The translations under genes were made by a program, and so were the position numbers. Positions 17,242 through 24,741 of a stretch of DNA of 64,000 nt are shown here, piece after piece. Origin of the DNA: a bacterium (GTDB taxonomy: Bacteria; Bacillota; Clostridia; Christensenellales; Aristaeellaceae); NCBI GenBank assembly GCA_004563405.1, contig SFTH01000013.1, positions 15,073 to 79,072 of the forward strand. Direction: 5' to 3'. How positions within the stretch are numbered: position 1 is the first letter of the stretch; the number at the start of each line of letters is the position of its first letter. The notes beneath the pieces are model-generated. The model was not told the origin of the DNA. It did no database searches and was given only the letters and a program-made list of their open reading frames with translations.

Positions 17242-17260
17242 TTTGAAATTCGTTTTCAAA
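17242..17260. promoter_or_regulatory. Fur/Zur-type operator on the znu promoter
   Basis: The inverted repeat TTTGAAA-TTCGT-TTTCAAA has perfect seven-base arms. It begins just downstream of the -10 box and covers the predicted start point of znuA, where a metal-loaded Fur-family repressor would block transcription. The Fur-family gene of the same operon is the natural candidate. Confidence 0.75.
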
Positions 17261-17265
17261 TTCAT

Positions 17266-17294
17266 ATTATAGAGGCAGACATCCACCAAGTCAA
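17266..17294 (-). promoter_or_regulatory. Sigma-A promoter of the znu operon
   Basis: TTGACT (17289-17294) and TATAAT (17266-17271) on the minus strand with a 17-base spacer. The Zur-type palindrome follows immediately. Confidence 0.82.
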
Positions 17295-17393
17295 TACCAT
17301 TCCCAAAACTTCACTTTACATCCCCCACGATACACCGAAGCATCGAACTTTCCCATAAAAAACTCCCCGCACCATTCGCAGGGATAAAATCAG

Positions 17394-17426
17394 AAGGGGA
17401 AACCGGTGTGTCACCGGCTTCCCCTT
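17394..17426 (-). terminator. Intrinsic terminator at the end of the mgl operon
   Basis: A 15-pair stem (AAGGGGAAGCCGGTG with its partner, one G-U pair) and three-base loop, followed on the minus strand by CTGATTTTATC. It lies eight bases after the small 87-residue gene and separates the mgl unit from the znu promoter. Confidence 0.8.
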
Positions 17427-17433
17427 CCCCACT

Positions 17434-17697
17434 TCAGTTTCCTATTGCAATTCCAACGATCAGAGCGATAACGATCAGCGCCACGACAACGTAGATGATG
17501 ATGTCCATCGTATGCAGCGAGACATGAATCTTGTCGTAGAGCCTTCCGCGGTTGCGGTAGGTGTGCGCAAACTTTTCATCACCGGTCTGGAGGTGGAGCT
17601 TCTCCTCGAAGTCCCCGCTTCGGGCTCCGCGGGAGGCCTCTTCCATCTCCGCCCGCTCGATGCGACCGTTCGAATTGCGGTTTCCAAAGATTCCCAT
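17434..17697 (-). CDS. Small tail-anchored membrane protein, unknown function
   Basis: An 87-residue protein not recognised as a known family. The first 60 residues are charged and hydrophilic (NGRIERAEMEEASRG); the last 25 or so form one strong hydrophobic segment (IIIYVVVALIVIALIVGIAIGN), so it looks tail-anchored. It starts one base after the mglC stop codon and ends at a strong terminator, so it is the last gene of the mgl transcript. A link to sugar transport is suggested only by position. Confidence 0.65.
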   Translation of the reverse strand: MGIFGNRNSNGRIERAEMEEASRGARSGDFEEKLHLQTGDEKFAHTYRNRGRLYDKIHVSLHTMDIIIYVVVALIVIALIVGIAIGN

Positions 17698-17698
17698 C

Positions 17699-19393
17699 TT
17701 ACTTCTTGGCGATGTACTTGCGCACGTCGATGGCGACGGCCAGGATGATGATCAGACCGCGCACGACGTACTGCAGATACGGGTTGACGCCCAGGAACTG
17801 CAGGGAGTAGTTGATGGCCTGCAGAATGATCGCGCCGATGACGACGCCCTGGATGGTACCGACGCCGCCGGAGAAGGAGACGCCGCCGACGACGACTGCG
17901 GAGATCGCGTCAGTCTCGTAGTTGATGCCGGTGTTCGCACCGACGGAGGTAATGCGCGCGGCCTCCAGGAATGCGGAGATACCGTAGAGGATGCCGGCGA
18001 TCAGATAAACCAGCATGATGGTCTTGGCGACGTTGACGCCAGAGACAGCCGCGGCTTCCGTGTTGCCGCCGACTGCAAACATGTTCTTGCCCAGGCGGGT
18101 CTTGTTCCAGACGACCCACATAATCACCGCAATGCCCAGGAAGTAGAGCACAACCAACGGAACCTTCAGGCTGCCAATCGTCAGGCTGCCCGCAGCCACG
18201 TCCAGGAAGTGCTGGTCGAAGGTGGACAGCGCCTGCGCGGTGCCCGAGGGCTGGGACTCGATGAACAGGCAGTTGCAGCCGTAAGCGATCAACTGCGTGC
18301 CCAGGGTGATGATGAACGCGTGCAGGTGCAGTTTCGCAACACCAAAGCCGTTGACCAGTGAGAAGATCACCGCCACGCCGATGGAAGCCAGCAGCGGCAC
18401 GAACAGCGGAAGCTGATGCGTCATCTGCGGGAACATGCGGGAGGAGTAGGTGATGGACTGAACCAGGGCAGCGGTTACGGCCGCTGACAGGCCCAGCACG
18501 CGGCCGATGGAAAGGTCGGTACCGGCCAAAACAATCAGGCCTGCGCAACCCAGCGCCAGAATACCCTTGGTCGAAGCCTGCTTGAGGATGTTCAGGATGT
18601 TGACCGGATCCAGGAAGTTCGGCTTGACCAGGCACACGACGACCAGAATCGCGATCAGGATGATGTAGAGCGCATAGTTCAGGAAGAACTCTCCCACCTT
18701 CTGCGCCTTGGGATTCACCTTCACGGCCGCCTTCTTCTTCTTGTTGGAGTCATCCATGGCCTGGATGAACAGGACGGCGCCGCCGGCGATGATCAGCACG
18801 ATGCCGATCCACAGCAGCATGATGGCGTTGTTGAACAGGAATGCGTTGAACCCGCCGCCCGCAGTCAGGCTGTCGAATCCCTTCTGGAACAGGGCGATCA
18901 TGGCGGTGTCGGTCTGGAGCTCGGCAAACGCTGCCTCGTCGCAGCCCAGCGCCGCGGTGACTTCCGTCAGAAGGATTTCGTTCTGGATAGCCTCCTCCTG
19001 ATCGTCATCCTTCTTGATGGCCTTCGCCTCGTCCTCCGTCACGCCCTGGGTTTCCATGACGTACTCGATGAAGGTGTTGTAATCGTTGGCGTAGGCGAGC
19101 TTCTCGTCGTAGACCACGCGATCTGCCACGACAGCTTCAACCTCAGCGGAATCCAGGCCGAGCTTGCCGACGAGGAAGTTCGTGTACTCCTTCGCGGTCA
19201 GACCGCGGCTGACCCCAGTGATGGTGGACGTATCGAGAATGTAATTGATGGTTTCGGGCTTCTTGCATCCGAGCATGGCCGTCGCATCATTGTAAATGCT
19301 CTGGCCCTTCTGCCCAAGCACCACAAGAACGATACCGACGATGACCAGCACGACGGCGACGAGCGCCGCTACCAGCCGCTTGGTATTCTTCAT
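17699..19393 (-). CDS. mglC: Galactose/methylgalactoside-type ABC permease with long N-terminal extension
   Basis: Residues 233-564 are a normal MglC/RbsC-type permease of about 330 residues (GLIVLAGTDLSIGRVLGLSAA, IITLGTQLIAYG, ARITSVGANTG, GGVSFSGGVGTIQG). Ahead of it lies an extra 232 residues: a membrane segment (about 6-27), a 160-residue hydrophilic domain predicted to face outside, a second membrane segment (about 186-211) and a lysine-rich linker. The extension is not a recognised domain; segments such as LTAKEYTNFLVGKLG look helical. It sits downstream of mglB and mglA, so the permease role is clear while the role of the extension is not. Confidence 0.9.
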   Translation of the reverse strand: MKNTKRLVAALVAVVLVIVGIVLVVLGQKGQSIYNDATAMLGCKKPETINYILDTSTITGVSRGLTAKEYTNFLVGKLGLDSAEVEAVVADRVVYDEKLAYANDYNTFIEYVMETQGVTEDEAKAIKKDDDQEEAIQNEILLTEVTAALGCDEAAFAELQTDTAMIALFQKGFDSLTAGGGFNAFLFNNAIMLLWIGIVLIIAGGAVLFIQAMDDSNKKKKAAVKVNPKAQKVGEFFLNYALYIILIAILVVVCLVKPNFLDPVNILNILKQASTKGILALGCAGLIVLAGTDLSIGRVLGLSAAVTAALVQSITYSSRMFPQMTHQLPLFVPLLASIGVAVIFSLVNGFGVAKLHLHAFIITLGTQLIAYGCNCLFIESQPSGTAQALSTFDQHFLDVAAGSLTIGSLKVPLVVLYFLGIAVIMWVVWNKTRLGKNMFAVGGNTEAAAVSGVNVAKTIMLVYLIAGILYGISAFLEAARITSVGANTGINYETDAISAVVVGGVSFSGGVGTIQGVVIGAIILQAINYSLQFLGVNPYLQYVVRGLIIILAVAIDVRKYIAKK

Positions 19394-19442
19394 TTGCTAT
19401 TCCCTCTTTCCGAGCTGATTTTGAACTCAACTGTTCTCTTGC

Positions 19443-20957
19443 TTACACAAACTTCGCGGCGAGCGCAAGAATGGTTTCCTGCTCACCGGGGATATCGCCG
19501 AAATCCTTGCCTCTCTCCACGATGCCCGCCAGCTGGCCATTGGACATGACCAAGATGCGGTCGCAGATGCCAATCAGCTCAGGCATTTCCGAGGACACCA
19601 TTACAACGCCCTTTCCCTCGCTCGCAAGCTTCAGGATCAGCTGATAGATTTCGTACTTCGCGCCGACGTCAATGCCGCGGGTCGGCTCATCCAGAAGCAA
19701 CACTTCCGGATTGGTCAATAGCCACCGCCCGATGATGACCTTCTGCTGGTTGCCGCCGGAAAGCGACTTGATCAGCGTGCGCGCACTGGGCGTTTTGACC
19801 TTCATGGAGTCGATGACCCACTTCGTATCCTTGCCCATCCGCAGATTGGAGAGCAGGATCTTGCCGTAGGAGCGAATATTGGCGATTGTGGAGTTGAAGT
19901 TGATGCTCGCCAGCGGGAAAATTCCGGTCGCACGGCGCTCCTCCGTCAGGAGCGCAAATCCGTTGCGCTGCGATTCAAAGGCGGAATTGTTTTCCACAAC
20001 CTTACCATTGAGCGTAATTTCACCGGACTTGCGGGTGAAGTATCCGAAAATGGTGTTGAGCAGCTCCGTGCGTCGGGATCCCACCAGGCCCGCGACGCCC
20101 AGTACCTCGCCCTTGTGAAGATCAAAGGACACATCGTGGCAAGTGGGTTCGTACATACCCGTGAGGTTCCGGACGGACATCAGCACGTCTCCGGGCGTAT
20201 TGATCTTGGGCGGGAAGCGGTTCTCAAAGGAACGGTTGACCATCAGGCGAATGATTTCATCTGTGGTCAGTTCCGACGCCGGTCGGGTTGCAACCCAGTG
20301 ACCGTCGCGCATGATGGTAACGTCGTGGGAGATGCGCAGGATCTCATCCATCTTGTGGGAGATGTAGATGATGCCGACGCCCTGAGCGGTGAGCTTCTCG
20401 ATGATCTTGAACAGATGTTCAACTTCATTCTCGGTCAGAGAAGAAGTGGGCTCGTCGAGCACCAGGATCTTCGCATTATAAGAAACGGCCTTGGCAATTT
20501 CGATCATCTGACGCTGAGACACCGACAATTTGCCGATTATCGTGCGCGGATCGACGTCAATTTCCAGATCCTTAAATATGTCCCGGGTGTCGCGATACAT
20601 CTTGCGACTGTCGACGAAGCCGTTTTTGGTCGGGAATCTGCCAAGCCAGACATTCTCCATTACATTGCGGCGCAGAACCTGGTTCAGCTCCTGGTGAACC
20701 ATGGCAACGCCGTTATCGAGTGCATTGCGGGGGTTGGTAAAGCTGACTTCTTCGCCGTTTACCTTGATCGTTCCCTCATCCTTTTTATAGATGCCGAACA
20801 GGCATTTCATCAGCGTGGACTTGCCGGCGCCGTTTTCGCCCATCAGGGCGTGGACAGTACCGGGACGCAGCTTCAGCTGAGCATGATCCAGAGCCTTTAC
20901 GCCCGGAAACTGCTTGACAATGCCGTCCATTTCAAGCAGATAGTTGGATTGCTGCAT
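19443..20957 (-). CDS. mglA: Galactose/methylgalactoside-type ABC transporter ATPase (double domain)
   Basis: A 504-residue sugar-transporter ATPase with two ABC modules in tandem, as in MglA/RbsA. First module: [39 protein letters not shown]. Second module: a degenerate P-loop region [11 protein letters not shown], then [16 protein letters not shown] and [15 protein letters not shown]. The ATG at 20957 is preferred to a TTG nine codons upstream. It lies 126 bases after the mglB stop, with a stem-loop between them, and 49 bases before mglC. Confidence 0.94.
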   Translation of the reverse strand: MQQSNYLLEMDGIVKQFPGVKALDHAQLKLRPGTVHALMGENGAGKSTLMKCLFGIYKKDEGTIKVNGEEVSFTNPRNALDNGVAMVHQELNQVLRRNVMENVWLGRFPTKNGFVDSRKMYRDTRDIFKDLEIDVDPRTIIGKLSVSQRQMIEIAKAVSYNAKILVLDEPTSSLTENEVEHLFKIIEKLTAQGVGIIYISHKMDEILRISHDVTIMRDGHWVATRPASELTTDEIIRLMVNRSFENRFPPKINTPGDVLMSVRNLTGMYEPTCHDVSFDLHKGEVLGVAGLVGSRRTELLNTIFGYFTRKSGEITLNGKVVENNSAFESQRNGFALLTEERRATGIFPLASINFNSTIANIRSYGKILLSNLRMGKDTKWVIDSMKVKTPSARTLIKSLSGGNQQKVIIGRWLLTNPEVLLLDEPTRGIDVGAKYEIYQLILKLASEGKGVVMVSSEMPELIGICDRILVMSNGQLAGIVERGKDFGDIPGEQETILALAAKFV

Positions 20958-20999
20958 TCTAATCACCGCACTTTTCCGATTCAATTACAAGTAAAGAAG

Positions 21000-21031
21000 A
21001 GGCGCTGGAAAGCCTGCGCTTCCAAGCGCCT
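21000..21031 (-). other. Stem-loop between mglB and mglA
   Basis: An AGGCGCT-type stem with a bulge continues into TGGAA/TTCCA pairing; the minus strand then reads CTTCTTTAC. Intercistronic hairpins after binding-protein genes commonly stop part of transcription or protect the 5' message so that the binding protein is made in excess over the ATPase and permease. That role is inferred here. Confidence 0.6.
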
Positions 21032-21083
21032 CCTCCATAGCTAGGTTACAAACCGATTGCTATCAGATCATAAGGAAGTTGAA

Positions 21084-22127
21084 TTATTCGACCTCGGTGA
21101 TCTTCGCGTAGGGGATACGCACGGAGTAGCCGTCCTCGGCGTACTCATAATCGGTGCCCTCCAGCCAGGAACCGTTCATCAGGTAGTTCATCGCGATGGC
21201 AATGTTGGCATAGCCCATGGCGTCGCCGTCCTGCTTGACGGTCGCAGTCATCTTGCCAGCCTTGATGGCTTCCAGAGCAGCGTCGGTGGCGTCAACGCCG
21301 ATGATGACGAGGCTCGGATCGCCTTCCTTACCGGTGTTGTAGTTGAAAGCGTTCATGGCGGCGACAACGCCGGTGCCCATGTCGTCGTTGTTGACGAACA
21401 CAACTTCGATGTTGCCTTCGGTGGCGGTCCAGGTGGGAGTCATCTTCTCCATGGCCTGAGCGGTATCCCAGTTGGCAACGATGATGTACTCGTCGAGCGC
21501 GGGCTCAAGCGGCACGCCCTGAGCAATCGCGGTCTCCTCGGAATACTTGGTGCGGGCAATCGCTTCGGGGTTGTTGGGCTCGCCTTCGAACTCAACGAAC
21601 TGCACCTTGCCGTCGCCGTTCACGTCGATGGACTCGGGATCAGCCGCCCACATCTCGGCGAGGATTTCGCCCTGCATGTCACCGGCCTCGCGCGGGGTGG
21701 TGCCGATGAAGATGGAACCGGAGTCAACGATGACGGACTGCACGGTCTCCTCGGAGGGCTCCTTGTTGTAGAACAGGAAGGGGATGCCCGCCTCAGTGAA
21801 CATGTTCACCAGCTGCTGGCCGGAAGCAACTTCCGCCAAGTTGATGATGACGAAGTCCAGATCCTTGCTCAGGAACTGAGTGGCCTGGTCAACCTGCTTC
21901 GCCATGTCGTCGCCAGCGTCCTGCATGTCGAGGTTGATCTTCACGCCCAGCTCGGCGCCGATTTCCTCGGCAGCTTCCATCATGGCCTGACGCACAGAGG
22001 AGCCGTAAGTATCGTCAAACTTCCAGACGAGCACACCGATATTGTACTCGGATTTCGCCTCGGCAAATGCACCGAAGGCAGACAGTGCCAGCACGAGCGA
22101 CAGCAGAACAACCAGGATCTTCTTCAT
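21084..22127 (-). CDS. mglB: Galactose/glucose-type ABC substrate-binding protein
   Basis: A 347-residue exported binding protein of the periplasmic-binding-protein type I fold. It has a clear signal peptide (MKKILVVLLSLVLALSAFG, cleavage near AFAEA) and a calcium-loop-like segment DVNGDGKVQFVEFEGEP typical of glucose/galactose-binding MglB, plus NNDDMGTGVVAAMNAF and VIIGVDATDAAL. Unlike most Gram-positive binding proteins it has no cysteine after the signal and so no lipobox. First gene of the mglBAC unit, with a strong promoter. Substrate by family: galactose, methyl-galactoside or glucose. Confidence 0.93.
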   Translation of the reverse strand: MKKILVVLLSLVLALSAFGAFAEAKSEYNIGVLVWKFDDTYGSSVRQAMMEAAEEIGAELGVKINLDMQDAGDDMAKQVDQATQFLSKDLDFVIINLAEVASGQQLVNMFTEAGIPFLFYNKEPSEETVQSVIVDSGSIFIGTTPREAGDMQGEILAEMWAADPESIDVNGDGKVQFVEFEGEPNNPEAIARTKYSEETAIAQGVPLEPALDEYIIVANWDTAQAMEKMTPTWTATEGNIEVVFVNNDDMGTGVVAAMNAFNYNTGKEGDPSLVIIGVDATDAALEAIKAGKMTATVKQDGDAMGYANIAIAMNYLMNGSWLEGTDYEYAEDGYSVRIPYAKITEVE

Positions 22128-22203
22128 TATAAGGTCCCTCCTTGTTTATTTGTTATCTCAGGGGCGAACGCCTCCGTATAACCGCACATATCAACTATGC
22201 TAT

Positions 22204-22232
22204 ATTTTAACCGAATCCGAAGTGAGTGTCAA
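22204..22232 (-). promoter_or_regulatory. Sigma-A promoter of the mgl operon
   Basis: TTGACA (22227-22232) and TAAAAT (22204-22209) on the minus strand, 17-base spacer, 77 bases upstream of mglB. No obvious CcpA-type or repressor box was recognised in the leader. Confidence 0.8.
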
Positions 22233-22595
22233 GTAAATGTGCATATCATCGTAGAAATTTGGCACTTTTGGATAATTTTTTGCCACTCCCCTCCGAATTC
22301 AGATCCGTCGATGCGCTCGACCATCTTCAGCGGGACAAGCGCCCTTCACGCAAGCACCCACATGCAGGCGCGCTTTATCATGGATACCTGAACAACGCCT
22401 CCCCGACCGTGCGCGCATGTTTTGCGGGCGTAATGAATGACACGTGACGTTCTCATGCAGAATTCAGACCTTGGTTTGTTTTGATCAAATCAACGCGCAT
22501 ATGTCAGGATCCGGTCGCTTTTTCAAAAACTGCCTGCATATCCGCCGCTGCAGCGACGCAATCTAAGCGGGACCGACCGACGGGGAGTGAAATTC
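22233..22595. other. Intergenic region between mglB and the coat-type genes
   Basis: About 360 bases without a supportable gene. It holds the upstream side of the mgl promoter and must hold the plus-strand promoter for the coat-type genes. No sigma-A box is convincing on the plus strand, which would fit a sporulation sigma factor, but no clear sporulation box could be assigned either. A perfect ten-base palindrome TTTGATCAAA lies at 22480-22489. Short open frames here lack ribosome sites. Confidence 0.5.
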
Positions 22596-22802
22596 ATGCA
22601 AAACCAGAATACCAGAATTCAAGCAAAGAGCCTGACGATTTTGGGCGACCAGATGCAGCACGAGTTTGTGGCATGCAGGAAGGCAGAATTCTACGCGTCC
22701 AACTTCACGGACCCGCAGCTGCAGGCCGTGGCCACGCAGTTGGCAGGCGACCACAGGCAGCGCTTCACCCGGCTTTTCAACTACCTGAACAGCCACGCAT
22801 GA
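22596..22802 (+). CDS. Small protein paired with CotF-type coat protein
   Basis: A 68-residue protein (MQNQNTRIQAKSL, MQHEFVACRKAEFYA, LAGDHRQRFTRLF), mostly helical, not matched with confidence to a named family. The start at 22596 follows GGGGAG by eight bases; an in-frame GTG three codons earlier overlaps that site. It lies 27 bases before a CotF-type gene on the same strand. Small helical proteins of this type often sit beside coat-F genes in Clostridia, so a spore-coat role is likely but inferred. Confidence 0.75.
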   Translation: MQNQNTRIQAKSLTILGDQMQHEFVACRKAEFYASNFTDPQLQAVATQLAGDHRQRFTRLFNYLNSHA

Positions 22803-22829
22803 CGCGCAGAACCGAAGGAGGAAGCGACG

Positions 22830-23117
22830 ATGAACGATTGTGCCAACGGATCCTGCTTTACGGATCAGGATCGCATGGAGGATCTGCTCGCTCAGGAAAA
22901 ATACCTGATTGACGGCTACTCCACTTTTATTCCCGAGGCGTCCTGCCCCGAGCTCAGACAGGTTCTCACTGAGAATCTGAACGGCTGCTTCAACAATCAG
23001 TACACGGTTTTTGACAAGATGAGCCAGCTCGGCTGGTATCCCGCAAAGGACGCTCCGCAAGCGGAAATCGACGAAGCGAAGCAGAAGTTCTCTCAGCTAA
23101 AGCAACAGCTGGGATAA
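22830..23117 (+). CDS. CotF-type spore coat protein
   Basis: A 95-residue protein with the coat-F pattern: an N-terminal MEDLLAQEKYLIDGYS helix, a middle EASCPELRQVLTENL and a C-terminal QYTVFDKMSQLGWYPA followed by a helix. CotF-like proteins are ferritin-like helical proteins incorporated in the spore coat. GGAGG stands ahead of the ATG. Together with the preceding small gene it forms a two-gene unit closed by a terminator. It is the clearest sign in the window that the organism forms endospores. Confidence 0.88.
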   Translation: MNDCANGSCFTDQDRMEDLLAQEKYLIDGYSTFIPEASCPELRQVLTENLNGCFNNQYTVFDKMSQLGWYPAKDAPQAEIDEAKQKFSQLKQQLG

Positions 23118-23169
23118 CCCTTTTCATTCCGGGACACGCCCGGTTCAAAATAGACTGATCGGCCGGTCA

Positions 23170-23198
23170 GGCCCGGAGGAAAACTTCCGGGCCATTTT
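23170..23198 (+). terminator. Intrinsic terminator after the coat-type genes
   Basis: The GGCCCGGA / TCCGGGCC stem with an AAAA-containing loop is followed on the plus strand by ATTTTAC. Confidence 0.8.
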
Positions 23199-23231
23199 AC
23201 ATATATCCGTATGGTAACTGTGGCAAATTTA

Positions 23232-23240
23232 TGCTATAAT
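23232..23240 (+). promoter_or_regulatory. Extended -10 promoter of mscL
   Basis: TGC-TATAAT (TATAAT at 23235-23240) forms an extended -10 box; the -35 region (near 23212, TGGTAA) is weak. The mscL ATG follows 28 bases downstream after a GGAGG site. Confidence 0.65.
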
Positions 23241-23267
23241 CAAAAAAAAGGATATGGAGGGACAAAT

Positions 23268-23681
23268 ATGGGTAAGCTCATCAAGGAGTTCAAGGAATTC
23301 GCCTTTCGTGGAAACGTGATTGACATGGCTGTCGGTGTGGTGATCGGCTCCGCGTTCACCGGCATCGTCAACAGCATCGTAAACGACCTCTTCACGCCTC
23401 TGATCGCCAAGCTGACCGGCAGCGTTGATTTTTCCGCGCTCGTCGTCTCTCTCGGCGCGGATGCGGACGCGCCCAAGCTGACCGTCGGCAATTTCATTCA
23501 GTCCGTCGTCAACTTCCTGATGATCGCCATCTGCGTGTTCGCCTTCATCAAGCTGGTCAACAAGCTGCACCGCCCCAAGGCCGCCGCGCCCGAGAAGGCG
23601 CCCAGGCTGTGCCCCTACTGCAAGAGCGCCATCGCGGACGATGCGACCCGCTGCCCCCATTGTACTTCCCAGCTGGACTGA
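23268..23681 (+). CDS. mscL: Large-conductance mechanosensitive channel with C-terminal zinc ribbon
   Basis: A 137-residue protein. The N-terminal part is MscL: KEFKEFAFRGNVIDMAVGVVIGSAFTGIV in outline (amphipathic N-helix and first membrane segment), an external loop and a second membrane segment (VVNFLMIAICVFAFIKLVN). MscL opens under membrane tension to release solutes during osmotic downshock. The C-terminal 25 residues carry two CxxC pairs (CPYC and CPHC, 13 residues apart), a zinc ribbon in place of the usual plain helix. The start is fixed by GGAGG; an open frame upstream has no site. Confidence 0.94.
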   Translation: MGKLIKEFKEFAFRGNVIDMAVGVVIGSAFTGIVNSIVNDLFTPLIAKLTGSVDFSALVVSLGADADAPKLTVGNFIQSVVNFLMIAICVFAFIKLVNKLHRPKAAAPEKAPRLCPYCKSAIADDATRCPHCTSQLD

Positions 23682-23697
23682 TTTATACATAAGGATT

Positions 23698-23732
23698 GGC
23701 GCGGAGCGCAACCATGCGCCCCGCGCCTTTTT
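23698..23732 (+). terminator. Intrinsic terminator after mscL
   Basis: The outer stem GGCGCGG / CCGCGCC with further inner pairing is followed by five T on the plus strand, just before the sensor-kinase ribosome site. Confidence 0.85.
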
Positions 23733-23744
23733 AAGGAGCAAGGA

Positions 23745-24635
23745 ATGCGTCTGATGCATCTCAAGGGCAAGAACACGCGCAAGCTCACCCGGCTCGCCAT
23801 ACTTGCCAACGCAATTCAAATTGCCTGCGCGCTTGCAATTCTCCTGCGCGCGCTCTTCAGCGGCAGCTTTAACCTTCCCGAACAGGCTGAAATCATCCTG
23901 GTCGCCTTCGCCTGCGCGGTGGTGATCTGGGGCGCGGTGGTGGACATCCGCGACGCGTTCATCGCGCGCGAGGTGGACCGGCAGCGCAGCATGCTGGAGG
24001 ACGCCTACCGCCAGCTGGAGGATCTGAACCGCACCCTGCGCCAGCAGCGGCACGATTTCAAGAACCACCTGCAGGTGGTCTACAGCCTGACGGAAATGCG
24101 CGCCTATGACGACGTTCAGGACTATGTGCAGCGCATCTACGAGGACGTTCAGTCCGTGGGCAGCCTGATTCGCACCGCCGTTCCCGCGGTGAATGCGCTG
24201 CTCTCCGCCAAGTCCTCCGACTGCCGCGAGAGGGGCATCCGCTTTGACGTTGAGCTTCAGTCCGCATGGGAGGACATGCCTGTCGCGGGCTGGGAGCTGT
24301 GCCGCATCATCGGAAACCTCGTGGACAACGCCATGGACGCCCTTGCGGAGGGTGGTACACAGGCGCCCAGAATCCTCGTCTGCATCGGTGAGAGCATCCC
24401 CGCCTTCACCCTGAGCGTGGAGAACAATGGCCCGGAAATTCCCACGGAGCATCGCAGGAGCATCTTCCTTCCCGGCTTTACCACCAAGAGCGAGGGCCGC
24501 GGCAACGGTCTGAGCATCGTCTCCGGCCTCGTGGAGGACTACGGCGGCAGGCTCGAATTGCAATCCCGGCCGGGCTGCACCCGCTTCAGCTGTTGCTTCC
24601 CCCGCGCGCCCAGGGCTGCACAGGCGGAAAAATAG
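23745..24635 (+). CDS. Orphan sensor histidine kinase (SpoOB/CitA-type core)
   Basis: A 296-residue kinase with two N-terminal membrane segments (about 18-40 and 48-67) and almost no external loop, a coiled segment (about 75-100), the phosphoacceptor region LRQQRHDFKNHLQVV with the candidate histidine, then a HATPase domain with NLVDNAMDAL (N box), a loose GPEIP segment and GRGNGLSIVSGLVEDYGG (G2). The HDFKNHL form is typical of the Spo0B-like dimerisation class. No response regulator is adjacent, so its partner must be encoded elsewhere. It follows the mscL terminator closely (AAGGAGCAAGGA before the ATG); some read-through from mscL may supply transcription. Confidence 0.85.
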   Translation: MRLMHLKGKNTRKLTRLAILANAIQIACALAILLRALFSGSFNLPEQAEIILVAFACAVVIWGAVVDIRDAFIAREVDRQRSMLEDAYRQLEDLNRTLRQQRHDFKNHLQVVYSLTEMRAYDDVQDYVQRIYEDVQSVGSLIRTAVPAVNALLSAKSSDCRERGIRFDVELQSAWEDMPVAGWELCRIIGNLVDNAMDALAEGGTQAPRILVCIGESIPAFTLSVENNGPEIPTEHRRSIFLPGFTTKSEGRGNGLSIVSGLVEDYGGRLELQSRPGCTRFSCCFPRAPRAAQAEK

Positions 24636-24644
24636 CGAAAAGCA

Positions 24645-24684
24645 GCGCGCCCCGATTCGCCATCGGAAATCCGGGGTGCGCTTT
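24645..24684. terminator. Hairpin between convergent sensor kinase and cbiL, likely bidirectional terminator
   Basis: GCGCGCCCCG pairs with CGGGGTGCGC (one G-U pair). On the minus strand the stem is followed by TGCTTTTCGCTATTTTT, on the plus strand by TTTAC. It would end both the cobalamin operon and the kinase transcript. Confidence 0.65.
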
Positions 24685-24741
24685 ACTGTGCAATCTCCCT
24701 CCTTTGCATATTGCAGAAAGAGCTTATCCTTCGGGGAGAGA

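Noticed and set aside
22480..22489. FNR- or CRP-like site TTTGATCAAA upstream of the coat-type genes
   Set aside because: The spacing does not fit the TTGAT-N4-ATCAA consensus and no matching regulator is nearby. The ten-base palindrome may be chance.
22481..22912. 143-codon plus-strand open frame over the coat-type gene pair
   Set aside because: It overlaps both better-supported small genes in another frame and has no ribosome site.
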